Part shown: piece by piece, positions 61,100 through 64,000 of the stretch | Position numbering within the stretch: position 1 is the first letter of the stretch | How the letters are laid out: the number at the start of each line of letters is the position of its first letter | From: Flavobacterium johnsoniae | GTDB lineage: Bacteria > Bacteroidota > Bacteroidia > Flavobacteriales > Flavobacteriaceae | Assembly (NCBI RefSeq): GCF_030388325.1 | Contig: NZ_CP103794.1 | Coordinates: 744,001-808,000 of the forward strand | Length of the DNA: 64,000 bases | Direction: 5' to 3' | The notes under the pieces: generated by a model | What the model was told of the DNA's origin: nothing | What the model saw: the letters and a program-made list of their open reading frames with translations, nothing else | Databases searched by the model: none | Position numbers and translations under genes: made by a program

Positions 61100-64000
61100 A
61101 TGATAATAACTCTACGCAAAATTAAATTTCAAGTTATTTTACAAATTTTATTATTACTTCCTATTGTAGCTTCTGCAAATTTTAAATTCGAAGTTTATTT
61201 ATCAGAAAATTTTCAATCAGAAGATACAGAAGCACCTAGTGCACCAAAAAATCTAATTGCCTCGCAAACATTTGGAACCACAACAGACTTATCTTGGACA
61301 GAATCAACAGATAATATAGGTGTAACAGCTTACGAAATTTATAGTGGTACAAACTTAATAGCCACAATAGATGCACCTGCAAAGTGGTACAGAGTTACTA
61401 ATTTAGAAAATATAACAAATTATACTTTTACAATCAAAGCAAGAGATGCTGCTGGTAATATTTCTGGTTCAAGCAATCGAGTTTCTATTACTACTTTAGA
61501 CAGTACAAGACCAACTGCACCAAGTAATCTGACAGCTTCTGAGCTAACTGGGACTTCGGTGCTCTTTAACTGGACGTCTTCAACTGATAATGTGGGAGTT
61601 GTGGCATATGAAATTAAAGATCTCTACAGATCATGGGGCAAAACTGAGGCAAATATTAATTCTTTTAAAGTAACAGGATTGCAACAAGCAATGACATATC
61701 AATTTTATGTTATTGCAATTGATGCCGCAAACAATAAATCTTCGTCCTCTAATTTTGTTTCAGCAAAAGCCTTAGACATTACGCCTCCAACAACACCTTC
61801 AAATATTAAAGTAACTAAAGCTACAGAAACATCTATTAGTTTAACATGGGATCAATCAAAAGATCTTGAAGGAACTGTGACTTATGATATCTATCAAGGA
61901 GGAAATTTATTGATCCAATCTACAACCAGCAGCAGTGCAATTATAAATAATTTAATTCCGAACAACTCTTATTTATTTACGATTAAAGCAAGAGATGATT
62001 CAGGCAATATTGCCGCTAGCTACCCAATATTATGCGAAACTGTGGATACTTTGCCTCCATCAGCGCCAACAAATTTTATGATTTCAAATATCACTGAAAA
62101 CTTAGCCGAATTATCTTGGAATCCATCAAACGACAATAGAGAAGTAGTTTCTTATAACTTATATTACAGTGATGGTGACTACAGTCCTTTAAGCACTACA
62201 AAAACAAGCATGATAATCAATGTCTTTCCTGGAAACACTTATAATCTAAACATTAAGGCAGTAGATGGTTATGGAAATATTTCAGGTAAAAGTAATACGG
62301 TCTCTTTTGTGACCGCGCCAACACCTCCTCAATATTGTAAATCTGTGACTTCTGGAACAAACTTGGGCGGATTAGGGACAGTAAAATTTGGCGCCATGAA
62401 TGATTTCAATTCTAATCCCGATTATTCTTCTGTCTTGATAAAAGGAGAAACATATGCCATAAATATCACTCCTGCATGGCAAACTACAATAGGATTTTCA
62501 GCCGGCTATTATGTATGGATTGACTACAATGGTGATAAAATATTTAATTATTCGGACGAATATGTCTGGGGTAAATATTTTGGTGATTATAAAGAACCTG
62601 TAGTAGGAACTTTTAAGATTCCAGAAGTAGTTCCTACAGGAAATACGACCTTGAGAGTTGTTATGGATTTAGGCGGAAATTCAGGTCCTTGTAATAATGG
62701 TGAAATTGGATATACTTATGGAGGATCCAGAGATTTTATTGTAAACATTAAAGATGCTGTCAAAAATCCAAATGCTCCAGCACCACCAACTGCTCTAACA
62801 GCATCAAACACTAGTTGGACAACAACCAAATTAACATGGACAGCTAGTCCAGAAAACACTGGTGACCTAACGTACGAAATCTATGAAGGACCAACTTTAA
62901 TAGGAACATCGAATTCAACTTCTTTTTCTGTAGAAAAATTAAAGCAAGCTACCACATATTTGTTAACGGTAAAAGCAAAAAATGAAAACGGAAACCTTTC
63001 TGTATCGAGTAATCCGATTTTGGTAACCACACTAAAAGCAACCGTAAACCCTACCACTCCAACAGATCTTAATGCTTCAGAAACTACCTACCATTCTACT
63101 GTGCTCTCTTGGAATCCATCTACAAATGCCTCTAATGATGTTGCATATAGAGTGTATCGTGATGATGCTCTAATTACAACAGTAACAACAAATACATATT
63201 TGATTTATGATCTTAATGGCGGCAGGAAATATAATTTTAAAGTGCAGGCGGTAGATACAGGAAAAAATGCTTCCGATTTTAGCAATGTAGTTTCGGTAGT
63301 AACACTAAAAGATGAAATAGCTCCGACTGTACCAACAGACTTAAAAGCAACAAATATAGCAACCACTACTGCCACTCTATCTTGGACTGCCTCAGAAGAC
63401 ATTGCCAAAGTTGAAAAATATCACATTTTCCAAGATTCTAAAGAAGTTGGCTATGTATATTATAATACTTTAAAGTATGAAATTAAAAATCTTAAAGATG
63501 GAACTGCCTACAAATTTACAGTTAAAGCAGAAGACTCAAGTGGGAACCTTTCGTTAGAAAGCGGTTCCGTTTCGTTTACAACAATTGCTATACCAAGATA
63601 TTGTATACCTTCCGGAATTAGCAAAGAAAATGATTACATCACCAAGCTTGAGCTCGGTACAATTAAACAGACAATACCAATTTCAGGAGCTTACGCCAAT
63701 CATTCTAGTCTTTCAACAACATTAATCCCTGGACAAGAAAATACTATTGCTGTTAGCATTTCAAAAAATAATTCCCCGACAATACCAAGTAGCTTAGCTG
63801 TTTATATTGATTTAAATGGAGATTATGATTTTGATGACGAAGGCGAATTAATATGGAGTACAGCTGTAAAAGAAGCTTTCATTCCATCAATAAAAAAATT
63901 TACGATTCCTTTAACGGCGAAGAAAGGCAGTACGAGAATGAGAGTTGTTGTAAAACCAAATGGAATTCCTGCAGCATGTGAGTATATAAGCAATGGACAA
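61100..64000 (+). CDS. large secreted FN3/GEVED-repeat protein (C-terminus beyond window)
   Basis: An uninterrupted frame from ATG 61100 to the window end gives 967 residues. A signal peptide covers 1-26 (ending PIVASA). Four fibronectin type III domains follow at about 46-410, each built on APSAPKNLIAS / SWTESTDNIGVTAYEIY patterns. A GEVED domain lies at about 411-551 (YYVWIDYNGDKIFNYSDEYV). Three more FN3 domains occupy about 559-830, and a second GEVED starts near 834 (AVYIDLNGDYDFDDEGELIW). No catalytic domain is visible. Such proteins are often secreted by T9SS, whose C-terminal signal would lie outside the window. It is probably an adhesin or binding protein. Confidence 0.88.
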   Translation, partial: MIITLRKIKFQVILQILLLLPIVASANFKFEVYLSENFQSEDTEAPSAPKNLIASQTFGTTTDLSWTESTDNIGVTAYEIYSGTNLIATIDAPAKWYRVTNLENITNYTFTIKARDAAGNISGSSNRVSITTLDSTRPTAPSNLTASELTGTSVLFNWTSSTDNVGVVAYEIKDLYRSWGKTEANINSFKVTGLQQAMTYQFYVIAIDAANNKSSSSNFVSAKALDITPPTTPSNIKVTKATETSISLTWDQSKDLEGTVTYDIYQGGNLLIQSTTSSSAIINNLIPNNSYLFTIKARDDSGNIAASYPILCETVDTLPPSAPTNFMISNITENLAELSWNPSNDNREVVSYNLYYSDGDYSPLSTTKTSMIINVFPGNTYNLNIKAVDGYGNISGKSNTVSFVTAPTPPQYCKSVTSGTNLGGLGTVKFGAMNDFNSNPDYSSVLIKGETYAINITPAWQTTIGFSAGYYVWIDYNGDKIFNYSDEYVWGKYFGDYKEPVVGTFKIPEVVPTGNTTLRVVMDLGGNSGPCNNGEIGYTYGGSRDFIVNIKDAVKNPNAPAPPTALTASNTSWTTTKLTWTASPENTGDLTYEIYEGPTLIGTSNSTSFSVEKLKQATTYLLTVKAKNENGNLSVSSNPILVTTLKATVNPTTPTDLNASETTYHSTVLSWNPSTNASNDVAYRVYRDDALITTVTTNTYLIYDLNGGRKYNFKVQAVDTGKNASDFSNVVSVVTLKDEIAPTVPTDLKATNIATTTATLSWTASEDIAKVEKYHIFQDSKEVGYVYYNTLKYEIKNLKDGTAYKFTVKAEDSSGNLSLESGSVSFTTIAIPRYCIPSGISKENDYITKLELGTIKQTIPISGAYANHSSLSTTLIPGQENTIAVSISKNNSPTIPSSLAVYIDLNGDYDFDDEGELIWSTAVKEAFIPSIKKFTIPLTAKKGSTRMRVVVKPNGIPAACEYISNGQ

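Noticed and set aside
63205..63408. Minus-strand frame near the right end
   Set aside because: Antisense to the FN3/GEVED coding frame, whose domain pattern is clear throughout.

Overview
The window is chromosomal DNA from a Flavobacterium-like member of the Bacteroidota, probably a free-living soil or freshwater species of the F. johnsoniae type. The reasons are low GC with dense genes, many starts without a Shine-Dalgarno sequence, TAnnTTTG -7 boxes ahead of many first genes, a SusC/SusD pair, several TonB-dependent receptors, and gene families typical of this group. No rRNA, tRNA, phage, insertion sequence or CRISPR array was seen.

Layout. 1-10.9 kb is mostly housekeeping: the tail of an unknown gene, a small membrane protein, pgi, an orphan TonB receptor, a four-helix membrane protein, an RlpA-like protein, a DinB-like protein (minus), an ArsC/Spx-like protein, and a yicC - secreted hypothetical - gmk - nadD - membrane hypothetical cluster. 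10.9-14.0 kb (minus) is an NAD salvage unit: nrtR, a phosphoribosyl pyrophosphate synthetase and nadV, with two operator-like sites at the prs-nadV promoter. 14.1-19.2 kb carries a PKD lipoprotein, a LysR regulator divergent from a DJ-1/PfpI protein, a decayed small gene, an iron alcohol dehydrogenase and gpsA. 19.6-26.4 kb is a four-gene cell-envelope operon: TonB receptor, DUF4876 lipoprotein, DUF6850-like barrel and di-heme cytochrome c peroxidase. Its function is not established and it is the best candidate here for an undescribed system. 26.5-33.0 kb holds pheS and a small neighbour, two hypotheticals, a CvpA-family protein, an AraC-type membrane regulator, a lipoprotein alpha/beta hydrolase and a predicted exported protein.

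33.2-56.8 kb (all minus) is a polysaccharide utilization locus that looks built for fucosylated, acetylated xyloglucan. In transcription order it holds SusC, SusD, a surface lipoprotein, GH2, GH31, GH97, GH39, GH3, BACON-GH5, a sialate-O-acetylesterase-type esterase and GH95. The expected chain is: the GH5 lipoprotein cuts the backbone at the surface, SusC/D import oligosaccharides, and GH95, GH2, GH31, GH3 and the esterase strip them. GH39 and GH97 are additions with unclear substrates. Upstream and divergent are two tandem Nudix-winged-helix regulators with degenerate Nudix boxes (57.4-58.9 kb). The susC upstream region carries three evenly phased copies of a 14-bp motif that could be their operator.

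59.0-60.8 kb is lepA. From 61.1 kb to the window end runs a large secreted FN3/GEVED repeat protein that is cut off by the window.

The intergenic spacers are rich in palindromic repeats of several families. These include a pair of 142-bp copies in two consecutive PUL spacers and a nested 30-bp plus 18-bp palindrome at 29.9 kb.
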